A DNA stretch of 64,000 bases from JAFGOG01 sp034429215 (GTDB lineage Bacteria > Chloroflexota > Anaerolineae > JAAYZQ01): the NCBI GenBank assembly GCA_034429215.1, contig DAOUGI010000076.1, forward strand, positions 12,456 to 76,455, in the 5' to 3' direction. Below the pieces are notes generated by a model, which was not told where the DNA came from, did no database searches, and saw nothing but the letters and a program-made list of their open reading frames with translations. Within the stretch, counting starts at the first letter, position 1, and each line of letters starts with the position of its first letter. The position numbers were made by a program, and so were the translations under genes. This document shows positions 57,601 to 64,000 of the stretch, in pieces.

Positions 57601-58905
57601 CTATGCGTGGATAAGCCGCCAGGCGAGGGACGCCGCCTCGCGCGCGGTAGGGGCATAGCCGTCGGCGCCCATTTCGGCAGCCAGCTGCGGCGTGATGGGC
57701 TCGCCGCCGACGATGACCTTGACACCGGCACGCAGCCCGTCCGCCGCGAGGGCGTGGATGACCTCGCGCTGGCTGAGGGTGGTCGTAGTAAGGAGGGCGG
57801 ACATGGCCAGGATGTCGGGCTTGCGCTCGCGCACGGCTGCGACAAAGCGCTCCACGGATACGTCGACGCCTAGGTCGATCACACGAAAGCCGCGGGCGGT
57901 GAGGAACATGGAGACGATGTTCTTGCCAAGGTCATGCATGTCGCCCTGCACAGTGCCAATAACGACCATGCCGATGGCAGGCACGAGCTGTCCCAATTCA
58001 ACGATGCGTGCCTGGATGACGGACATGGTCTGCTTCATGACGGAGGCAGACCAGATGACCTCTGGGAGCTCAATCTCGTTCGACACATACAGCCGCTCTA
58101 CCTGCCGCATGCCGCTGCACAGGGCATCGAGGGCGAGCGTGGGATCGACGCCCTGGGCCACGGCGCACTCGGCCCACTCCTGGGCCTGCCATTCTTGTGC
58201 GGCGATGATAGCTTCGTGTAGGCCATCCAGGATCTGAGAGTGCTCGGGGGTGATCACGACCCAGTGCCGGCCCTTTTTCCAGACGAGCCCCTGCTTCTTG
58301 AGCTCGTTGAGCAGGACCGTGATGGTGCTGCGGTTGGCCACCACGAGCTCACCGATGTCTTGGTGGGTCAGCTCGGGGGAGATCTGGAGACCGCGCTCGG
58401 TGGCGATGCCATGCCGGCGGGCGAGGTCGACCAGGCCGCGCTTGAGGCGCTGCTGGACATCAAGAAAGCCGAGATCGCGGGCTTTGCCGGCTGAGGACTC
58501 GGCGCTCTGCGCGAGCTTGCGGATCAGTAAAGATGAGAAGCGCGGGTTGCGGGCCAGCAGGTCGTCGAACTCGGAGGGTTGGAGGGCGATGACCTGCACG
58601 TCGTCGAGGCCCTGGGTGATGGTGTCGTGGTCGTGGCCGAGCAGGTGGGCGGTGGCGCCAACCAGTCCACCCGGGCCCAGCACCCGGTGGGCGTAGGCCC
58701 GGCCGTCGGGGAGGAGGGTGTACTCTTTCAGGCTGCCGGTGCGAACGACAAAGACATACCCGACAGGGTCGCCCTGCCAGTGAAGCACCTCACCCCGGCT
58801 CAGGCTCAGGATCCTGCCCAGGTGGCTGGCTTCGACTTGGTCAAGGAACGCCCTGTCGAGCCCGTCGGCGTCGCGTGCGAGATGGTCTCCTGTCACTTGG
58901 GCCAT
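57601..58905 (-). CDS. Crp/Fnr-type transcription regulator fused to a corrinoid-binding module
   Basis: The 434-residue protein joins two known units. Residues about 20-130 form a cNMP-binding-like beta-roll (SLSRGEVLHWQGDPVGYVF, VRTGSLKEYTLLPDGR, HRVLGPGGLVG). A dimerisation helix follows, then a Crp winged helix (LTHQDIGELVVANRSTITVL, about 177-215). Residues about 225-305 are a corrinoid-protein helical cap. The rest is a B12-binding Rossmann domain with the lower-ligand motif DMHDLGKN (His324), VIDLGVDVS, MSALLTTTTLSQ and VIVGGEPIT. The B12 half is of methyltransferase (MtaC) type, not of photoreceptor CarH context. The promoter at 58978-58955 excludes the longer start at 58983. I infer a one-component sensor of corrinoid or methyl-corrinoid state controlling the downstream operon. 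Confidence 0.92.
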   Translation of the reverse strand: MAQVTGDHLARDADGLDRAFLDQVEASHLGRILSLSRGEVLHWQGDPVGYVFVVRTGSLKEYTLLPDGRAYAHRVLGPGGLVGATAHLLGHDHDTITQGLDDVQVIALQPSEFDDLLARNPRFSSLLIRKLAQSAESSAGKARDLGFLDVQQRLKRGLVDLARRHGIATERGLQISPELTHQDIGELVVANRSTITVLLNELKKQGLVWKKGRHWVVITPEHSQILDGLHEAIIAAQEWQAQEWAECAVAQGVDPTLALDALCSGMRQVERLYVSNEIELPEVIWSASVMKQTMSVIQARIVELGQLVPAIGMVVIGTVQGDMHDLGKNIVSMFLTARGFRVIDLGVDVSVERFVAAVRERKPDILAMSALLTTTTLSQREVIHALAADGLRAGVKVIVGGEPITPQLAAEMGADGYAPTAREAASLAWRLIHA

Positions 58906-58926
58906 GCGCCCTTGCGCTGCCCTCCC

Positions 58927-58983
58927 TGTTGCCCGTGTATTGTGCCTGGGCGTCAGTATAGTCGCAATGGCGGTGGGCGTCAA
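58927..58983 (-). promoter_or_regulatory. Promoter of the Crp-B12 regulator with a matching half-site
   Basis: TTGACG (58983-58978), a 17-bp spacer and TATACT (58960-58955) predict a start near 58948. The sequence CGGGCAACA (58935-58927, TGTTGCCCG on the plus strand) equals one half plus spacer of the operator at 57555-57570 and lies at about +14 to +22. That position would suit autorepression. The gap 58984-59569 holds only the repeat remnant listed separately. Confidence 0.6.
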
Positions 58984-59319
58984 GCTGAAGCCTGCGCAGT
59001 TTCTGGCAATTCCCGAATGCGTAGTGCTCAGCCGGCAGGGCTGGGTGCTGTCGTGCCGCTAGACCTCGTGCCCCCGCCGGACAGCCGAGGCGACAGCAGA
59101 CGCCCCAAGGCATTTCTGGAACGTATCACTGGAACTGGTATGCTTGTGAGACATTCCCGCCGTGCGCCGCATGTCACGCAGCTATCGGCCCATACCAGCG
59201 TGCTCGCACTCGCAGGTAAACGCTGTGTGATCCCTTGGGAGTACGGATGCCTGCATAGGCGATCTGGCGGAACATGCGGTCGCCGGACCATCTAATTAGA
59301 GGACGTCAGGGCTGCCAGG

Positions 59320-59341
59320 GTGGCGACAATAACTGCCCCCA
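59320..59341 (+). repeat. Remnant of the 148-bp element (conserved box only)
   Basis: Twenty-two bases, from GTGGCGACAATAA through CTGCCCCCA, are identical to the core of the two full copies. The second half of the hairpin, the promoter and the terminator are absent. It lies in a gene-free stretch (58984-59569) in which I see no other feature. Confidence 0.6.
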
Positions 59342-59569
59342 GCACTGAAATCGTTTGATTAGAGGCGCCAGATAGTTGGGGTGAACCACGGTTGACCAGA
59401 GTCACCCGCTTGCCAGTACATCTGCCGGCTAGAGAACCTGGCGACATGGCGTGCCTCGAATCAGACTCGAATCACCAGGTCGCCACCAGAATCAGAATGT
59501 CGAGCCGAGACCGAATGGGCTGCTATCGTGATAGATGAGCATGTTCGGCCAAGACAGCTCTCCCTATTT

Positions 59570-60541
59570 TCACCCAACGGCGCTTTCTCTCGCCGCTTCT
59601 CGCAGCCGTTCCACGTCGCGCAGCGGCGGTAGACCGAAGGTGCGTTTGTATTCCCGATTGAAGTATGAGGCGTCGTTATACCCCACGCGGTAGCCAGCAC
59701 TTGCCGCGTCGAGACCCTCACCGAGCATGAGCCGGCGAGCTTCGCGGAGCCGTATCTGCTTCTGGAACTGCAAGGGGCTCATCGCGGTGACGGCTTTAAA
59801 GTGGTGGTGAAAGCTCGATACACTCATGCCAAGTTCCTGGGCAATATCGTCGATCCGAAGCGGTTGGTCGAACTCGTTACGAAGCCATTCGATCGCCCTG
59901 GCGATACGGTGAGTATGGTCACCCTGGAGCGCAGTGTAGCGGAGCCGGTCGCTCTGCTCGCCTATCAGGAGCCGGTAGACGATTTCCCGCCTGATCAGGG
60001 GCAGAAGGAAAGTCGCTTCTGCAGGGGTATTCAGGAGCCTGACGAGCCGCACTACAGCGTCCAGCAGGCCTGCGTCTAACGGGCTGACATTGATCGCTCT
60101 TACATTGGCATGGCTATGTAGCGAGATGTGCCCCGCTTCGACCATGACTGACCCGACGAGGGTGGGATCGAGCCTTATGGCGAGGCTGAGGTACGGCCGC
60201 TCCTCTGACGCTTCGAGGACACAGGTAACGATAGGTAACTGGGATGTGACAAGAAGGTAGTGCATCGGATCGTAGTGGTAGCAGTCGTCACCCAAAAAGA
60301 CCCGCTTGCTGCCCTGGGCAATCACGCAAAAGGCAGGGACAGACACGCTGTGAACCAACTCTTGGGTCGAGGACTCGCGGTGGAAGTGCAGCCCTTTCAG
60401 CGGCTCAGCCCTCCCATCTTTGCGGACGATTCGTGCGATGCGCTCGACCAGTTCGTCGCTGCTGGCTTGCGCCCTGTGTGCCTCACGCTCTGTCTGCTGA
60501 GGCTTCATCGAATCCACCGTGACCGTTTCGCTCATTTCCAT
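59570..60541 (-). CDS. AraC-family transcriptional regulator with AraC_N cupin-like domain
   Basis: The 323-residue protein has an N-terminal AraC-type regulatory domain (about 40-195; LHFHRESSTQELVHSVSVPA, VIAQGSKRVFLGDD, YDPMHYLLVTSQLP). The C-terminal double helix-turn-helix follows (about 215-315; RIARAIEWLRNEFDQPLRID, AQELGMSVSSFHHHFKAVT, then GYNDASYFNREYKRTFGLPP). Regulators of this subtype usually lie beside and control aldo/keto reductase or alcohol dehydrogenase genes, as here. GAGGAGGGACGT sets the start at 60541, not the upstream in-frame start at 60637. It is transcribed divergently from the reductase operon. Confidence 0.92.
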   Translation of the reverse strand: MEMSETVTVDSMKPQQTEREAHRAQASSDELVERIARIVRKDGRAEPLKGLHFHRESSTQELVHSVSVPAFCVIAQGSKRVFLGDDCYHYDPMHYLLVTSQLPIVTCVLEASEERPYLSLAIRLDPTLVGSVMVEAGHISLHSHANVRAINVSPLDAGLLDAVVRLVRLLNTPAEATFLLPLIRREIVYRLLIGEQSDRLRYTALQGDHTHRIARAIEWLRNEFDQPLRIDDIAQELGMSVSSFHHHFKAVTAMSPLQFQKQIRLREARRLMLGEGLDAASAGYRVGYNDASYFNREYKRTFGLPPLRDVERLREAARESAVG

Positions 60542-60555
60542 ACGTCCCTCCTCAA

Positions 60556-60660
60556 GGTTTGCAGAATCGTAGAACCATCTTGAATCATTATACCATATTC
60601 CTGCTCGTCCCCGCAAGAGGTTTGCAGAATTGAACAATAGTCTTGGAGGATCATTATACC
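60556..60660 (-). repeat. Duplicated promoter/operator unit upstream of the AraC gene
   Basis: GGTTTGCAGAAT followed about 16-19 bp later by ATCATTATACC occurs at 60556-60594 and again at 60619-60660. On the minus strand each unit gives a TATAAT -10 box (60592-60587 and 60658-60653). The unit nearest the gene predicts a start near 60580. Facing the other way, TATACT at 60680-60685 may serve the reductase operon. The duplication may create two AraC binding sites or two promoters. Confidence 0.6.
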
Positions 60661-60875
60661 CTACTGCACGCCAGTATGCTATACTACGCTAGAGGAGGGT
60701 CTGTTTTCTCCTTGGGGCACTATCTGGACAGGCAGCTGAAGCCGCGCCTATCCGGGCCTTGAACAAATGCTCGCCTGCGCAGGCAGCATCCACGCAAGTG
60801 GACGCCCAGCCGCAGGCTTGCCAGAGGCGACTTTAGTTGCAGTCGTGTGAATGTGCATAATTGGAAGGAGAAACC

Positions 60876-61844
60876 ATGAAGAAGCGCAAGCTTGGAAACA
60901 GTAATCTGGAGGTCTCGGCTCTTGGACTTGGTTGCATGAGGATGAGCTTTGGCGACCGCCCCGTCGGCACCAGACAAGAGCTGATCGCCTTTTTTCATGC
61001 GGCGGTTGATCGTGGCATTACCTTCTTCGATACGGCTGAGGTGTACGGCCCCTTCACCAACGAAGAACTTGTGGGCGAAGCGCTTGAGCCGTTTCGCGGG
61101 CAGGTGGTGATCGCCACCAAGTTCGGATTTAGCCTCAATGCTGATGGCAGCCCCGGCTGGCAGGGCTTGAACAGCCGTCCAGAGCGCATCAGGCAGGTCG
61201 CCGAGGAATCGCTCAAGCGGCTTCGGGTCGAGGCCATTGACTTGTTCTACCAGCACCGGGTTGACCCGGATGTGCCCATCGAGGACGTGGCCGGCACCGT
61301 CAAGGACTTGATTCAAGCCGGCAAGGTCAAGCACTTGGGGCTTTCTGAAGCTCCTGCGGACATCATCCGCCGCGCCCACGCCGTCCAGCCCGTCACCGCC
61401 GTGCAAAGCGAATATTCGATCTGGTGGCGCGCCATCGAAGAGAATGACGTGCTGGCGACCTGCGAGGACCTGGGCATCGGTCTGGTGCCTTACAGCCCCC
61501 TGGGACGGGGCTACCTGACCGGCAAGATTGACGAGAACACAACTTTCGCCGATAATGACATCCGCAGCCACAATCCTCGCTTCACACCGGAGGCGATCCG
61601 CGCCAACCGGGCTGTAGTTGACCTGCTTGAACGGATTGGGGCACAGCATGGCGCCAACCCAGCCCAGATCGCCCTGGCCTGGGAGCTGGCGCAAAAGCCC
61701 TGGATCGTGCCCATTCCCGGCTCGCGGCGGTTGGCGCATCTTGATGACAACCTCGGTGCGCTCGATGTTGAATTGTCGGCAGATGATCTAAGTGAAATTG
61801 ACAATGCCATGTCACAGATTACGGTGGTTGGCAGCCGGTATTAG
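60876..61844 (+). CDS. Aldo/keto reductase
   Basis: The 322-residue protein has the complete catalytic tetrad: Asp and Tyr in FFDTAEVYGP, Lys in VIATKFGF and His in LFYQHRVDP. ALGLGCMRMSFG, LIQAGKVKHLGLSE, YSPLGRGYLTGK and the NADPH-binding PIPGSRRLAHLDDN are also present. It is of the AKR12/13-like (YghZ/PLR) kind and reduces aldehydes or ketones with NADPH. GGAAGGAG sets the start at 60876. It lies divergent to the AraC regulator and first in a run with the cupin and DUF362 genes. Confidence 0.95.
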   Translation: MKKRKLGNSNLEVSALGLGCMRMSFGDRPVGTRQELIAFFHAAVDRGITFFDTAEVYGPFTNEELVGEALEPFRGQVVIATKFGFSLNADGSPGWQGLNSRPERIRQVAEESLKRLRVEAIDLFYQHRVDPDVPIEDVAGTVKDLIQAGKVKHLGLSEAPADIIRRAHAVQPVTAVQSEYSIWWRAIEENDVLATCEDLGIGLVPYSPLGRGYLTGKIDENTTFADNDIRSHNPRFTPEAIRANRAVVDLLERIGAQHGANPAQIALAWELAQKPWIVPIPGSRRLAHLDDNLGALDVELSADDLSEIDNAMSQITVVGSRY

Positions 61845-61887
61845 AGAAGAATACAGCGTTGTCTCATATAAGGGATTGACCACAAAC

Positions 61888-62313
61888 ATGGAAATCAAGA
61901 GAAATGGCTCCCAACCTTCTGGAAAAGGGCCGAACGAGTATTTTACCGGTAACGTGCGTGTTGATCCGTTGTTCGATGCGCCCGCACCGGCCCGTGTGTA
62001 TGGGGCCAGTGTTACCTTTGAGCCCGGCGCTCGCACCGCCTGGCATACCCATGCTCTGGGACAAACTCTGATTGTGACTGCTGGTTGTGGTCGCGTACAA
62101 CGCTGGGGCGGCCCCATTGAAGAGATTGGACCAGGCGACGTGGTTTGGTTTGAGCCGGGGGAGAAGCACTGGCACGGGGCTGCTCCCACCACAGCGCTGA
62201 CCCATATTGCCATTGTCGAAAGAGCCGAAGGCCGGGGTGGCGAGTGGCTGGAAAAAGTCAGTGACGAAGCATATTGGGCGGGATCGGAAACCACTTGTAG
62301 TCAGGGTAACTAG
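61888..62313 (+). CDS. Cupin-domain protein
   Basis: The 141-residue protein has both cupin motifs: WHTHALGQTLIVTAGCG (metal ligands HxH) and PGDVVWFEPGEKHWHGA. It begins MEIKRNGSQPS and ends near a DEAYWAG helix. Small cupins of this kind occur beside AraC/aldo-keto reductase genes and have been annotated as mandelonitrile-lyase-like or quercetinase-like; the actual reaction is unknown. The frame is open upstream into the reductase gene, but ATG 61888 gives the family-typical length. Its TAG stop abuts the next ATG. Confidence 0.85.
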   Translation: MEIKRNGSQPSGKGPNEYFTGNVRVDPLFDAPAPARVYGASVTFEPGARTAWHTHALGQTLIVTAGCGRVQRWGGPIEEIGPGDVVWFEPGEKHWHGAAPTTALTHIAIVERAEGRGGEWLEKVSDEAYWAGSETTCSQGN

Positions 62314-63435
62314 ATGAAGAAGAAAATATCACGGCGTGAAGCACTACACTTATTGGCAATGTCGGCAACTGCCTACCTCGTTTCTTGTGTTGGTCAGGCG
62401 GAGACACCATCGCAGCCCCAATCACTAACACCATCACCGACACCTTCGCAGACACCAACCGAGACACCAGCCCCAACACCTTCGCAAGCCCCATCACCAA
62501 CCGCCACACAGGAAGCAGATCCCACGGCAACCGCACCAACAGGGACTCGTCCAGAAAAACCATCACAAGGAGTTGGCATGGCTACAGTCTATATGACCAA
62601 AAACATCAGCTCAGACGGGCTGATGAAAATCTACGCGGCTCTTGACCGCAAGGCCACAGGAAAAGTCGCCGTTAAGCTCCACAGCGGCGAACCGGGTGGA
62701 CATCATTTCCTGACTCCCGATTTTATCGCGCCGCTGGTGCAAGAAGTGAATGGAACCATCGTGGAATGTAATACGGCTTATGGCGGCAGGCGTGACACTA
62801 CGGAGTCGCACCAGCAAGTGATGGAAGATCATGGCTTCACTGCCATCGCGCCGGTTGACATCATGGATGCGGACGGCACTATGAGCCTGCCGATTGTTGG
62901 CGGCAAACATCTCACGGAAGATGTGGTGGGTTCTCATTTTGCCGATTATGATTTTGTGATCAATCTGGCACATTTCAAGGGACATGCTATGGGGGGGTTG
63001 GGGGGCGTGATCAAAAATATGTCCATTGGTATCGCTTCTCGGCAAGGAAAATGCCTGATTCACACGGCCGGGGCCAGTGCGACATCCCCTTGGGGTGGCA
63101 ACCAGGATGACTTTCTTGAATCTATGGCAGAAGCGGCCAAAGGCGTCGCCGATTATCTGGGTGGGAACATCCTGTACATCAATGTGATGAGAGATTTGTC
63201 CGTAGATTGCGATTGTGATAGTCATCCCGCAGCGCCAACGATGGCGGATATTGGCATCCTGGCCTCACTGGATCCCGTCGCATTGGATCAGGCCAGTGTT
63301 GATCTGGTTTATGCTGCACCGGACGGCGGAGATTTGATTCGACGTATGGAATCTCGCAATGGTATCCATACACTGGAACATGCCGAAGAGATCGGGCTTG
63401 GCAGCCGCAAATATGAGCTGGTGAATATCGGTTGA
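62314..63435 (+). CDS. DUF362-family Tat lipoprotein
   Basis: The 373-residue protein opens with a twin-arginine-like signal (KKISRREALHLLAMSA) that ends in a lipobox (LVSC, Cys25). A Thr/Pro/Ser-rich linker (about 30-90) is followed by the DUF362 domain (KVAVKLHSGEPG, GGRRDTTESH, HFKGHAMGGLGGVIKNMSIG, CDCDSHPAAPTMADIG, DPVALDQASVDL). In other proteins DUF362 accompanies ferredoxin-like domains and is suspected of iron-sulfur or redox roles; none is proven. The protein is expected to be folded before export and anchored outside the membrane. GC content is lower than in the first half of the window. Confidence 0.88.
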   Translation: MKKKISRREALHLLAMSATAYLVSCVGQAETPSQPQSLTPSPTPSQTPTETPAPTPSQAPSPTATQEADPTATAPTGTRPEKPSQGVGMATVYMTKNISSDGLMKIYAALDRKATGKVAVKLHSGEPGGHHFLTPDFIAPLVQEVNGTIVECNTAYGGRRDTTESHQQVMEDHGFTAIAPVDIMDADGTMSLPIVGGKHLTEDVVGSHFADYDFVINLAHFKGHAMGGLGGVIKNMSIGIASRQGKCLIHTAGASATSPWGGNQDDFLESMAEAAKGVADYLGGNILYINVMRDLSVDCDCDSHPAAPTMADIGILASLDPVALDQASVDLVYAAPDGGDLIRRMESRNGIHTLEHAEEIGLGSRKYELVNIG

Positions 63436-63467
63436 ATCGGGTGTTGATGAGGGGAAAGCAAATCGTG

Positions 63468-63938
63468 ATGGAATACGTTCGGTTAGGCTCAACCGGGAAA
63501 GTCTCCCGCATTTGCCTGGGTTGCTTGATGTTGTTGTTCTCTGTATTGATCCTTTCCAGTTGTGCACAGGAGGATACGGTTGGAGCAAGCAAGACTATAA
63601 TTGAATCGGAATACTCGGAAGAGACGGGTGAAATAGACAACGCAAGTCGTACGCAGGAGGATACGATTGGCGCAAGTAAGCCTATAACCGAATCGGAATA
63701 TCCAGAAGAAACCGGTGAACTAGACCGCCATCTAACAACCAGCAACTTTATCCGCGATATTGTAAATCATCCGGCCTTTAGGGATTTTGGTAACTCCATA
63801 CTGCCACGGGATGATAATGCCGCTTATCATGGCACGCGGCTAGATAATGTCGGTTCACTTATGCCGTATCACACCCATGTGGACCCTGATATTGTCGTTG
63901 GTGCAATTAACTATATGATAACCCAAGTTGCTACCTAA
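63468..63938 (+). CDS. Lipoprotein-like ORF, possibly chimeric and truncated
   Basis: The 156-residue frame begins MEYVRLGSTGKVSRICLGC, the usual start of an aldo/keto reductase. It then turns directly into a lipoprotein signal (LMLLFSVLILSSC). A 29-residue tandem duplication follows (QEDT-GASK ... EETGE, period 87 bp). The last part (FRDFGNSILPRDDNAAYHGT, then SLMPYHTHVDPDIVVGAINY) resembles the N-terminal region of secreted alpha/beta-hydrolases that I recall from similar loci, but the frame stops at MITQVAT. Another frame stays open from about 63907 to the window end (YLKEAGAEGKYEQDDFQFK), so a frameshift or overlapping gene is possible. The start at 63468 is chosen over the in-frame TTG at 63432. 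Confidence 0.5.
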   Translation: MEYVRLGSTGKVSRICLGCLMLLFSVLILSSCAQEDTVGASKTIIESEYSEETGEIDNASRTQEDTIGASKPITESEYPEETGELDRHLTTSNFIRDIVNHPAFRDFGNSILPRDDNAAYHGTRLDNVGSLMPYHTHVDPDIVVGAINYMITQVAT

Positions 63939-64000
63939 AGGAAGCTGGTGCTGAGGGCAAGTACGAACAAGACGACTTTCAGTTCAAAGCCCGCAGCAGT

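Noticed and set aside
58906..58983. N-terminal extension of the Crp-B12 regulator (start at 58983)
   Set aside because: It overlaps the -35 box of the predicted promoter, and the extra residues are unlike any Crp N-terminus.
58579..59295. 238-codon plus-strand frame opposite the Crp-B12 gene and the gap after it
   Set aside because: No domain or ribosome site is seen, and it overlaps a conserved gene and its promoter.
1..64000. CRISPR arrays, tRNA/rRNA genes, transposases and phage integration sites
   Set aside because: Scanning by eye found no regularly spaced direct repeats of CRISPR size, no tRNA cloverleaf sequence and no transposase or integrase motifs.

Overview
The window looks like a chromosome segment of a high-GC Chloroflexota bacterium (Anaerolineae/Caldilineae-like, probably uncultured). 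The grounds are indirect: several very large MalT-like LuxR regulators, a SARP-type ATPase regulator, a Ser/Thr kinase with a TolB-like propeller, a giant secreted protein ending in an 'IPLVARS' tail, and a 'CCTGAGCGGAGCCGAAGGG'-type dispersed repeat. No rRNA, tRNA, transposase or CRISPR array was seen. Several promoters have good sigma-70-like boxes (TTGACA/17 bp/TATACT type).

Layout. 1-3.3 kb (minus): MacAB-type exporter (permease running off the left edge, ATPase, HlyD adaptor) behind an 11-bp-period triple repeat. 3.4-11.6 kb: DinB/zinc-ribbon protein, a Ser/Thr kinase preceded by a 19-codon upstream ORF, then a SARP regulator lying between two outward-facing, nearly identical promoters, one for the kinase and one for a small protein plus an NmrA-type oxidoreductase. 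11.6-17 kb: an esterase-like hydrolase, a GAF/SpoIIE phosphatase and a GAF histidine kinase with its NarL-type response regulator. 17-26 kb: an orphan phage gpD-like baseplate protein, a 2237-residue secreted protein and a frameshifted gene remnant. 26-35 kb: a respiratory nitrate reductase operon (diheme cytochrome c, narG, narH, narJ, narI, a SLAC1/TehA-type anion channel in the place where a NarK transporter might be expected, and an FmdE-like zinc-ribbon protein).

35-49 kb: two related modules, each a MalT-like regulator followed by a small conserved protein, small membrane proteins and quinone-oxidoreductase-like MDR enzymes, and then a regulator made of two LuxR helix-turn-helix domains. 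A 148-bp element occurs once after the nitrate operon and once before the tandem-HTH regulator. Each copy has a consensus promoter and an intrinsic terminator about 70 nt apart, so it looks like an uncharacterised small-RNA gene. 49-55.5 kb: a probable tungsten aldehyde:ferredoxin oxidoreductase cluster with two SDR enzymes (one with a degenerate active site), a MoaD-like ubiquitin-fold protein ending in GG, a small helical protein and a radical SAM maturase.

55.6-59 kb (minus): the most unusual locus. A Crp/Fnr-type regulator is fused to a complete methyltransferase-type corrinoid-binding module. Immediately downstream lie a UroD-family methyltransferase and a separate corrinoid protein. The promoter of that pair carries a 5-6-5 inverted repeat centred exactly at -41.5, the class II position for this regulator family, and a matching half-site lies at the regulator's own promoter. 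The simplest reading is direct corrinoid-state control of a corrinoid methyltransferase operon. 59.5-64 kb: an AraC regulator divergent from an aldo/keto reductase, a cupin, a Tat-lipoprotein DUF362 protein and a lipoprotein ORF that may be a chimera or broken gene. All functions are inferred from sequence reading; no database search was run.
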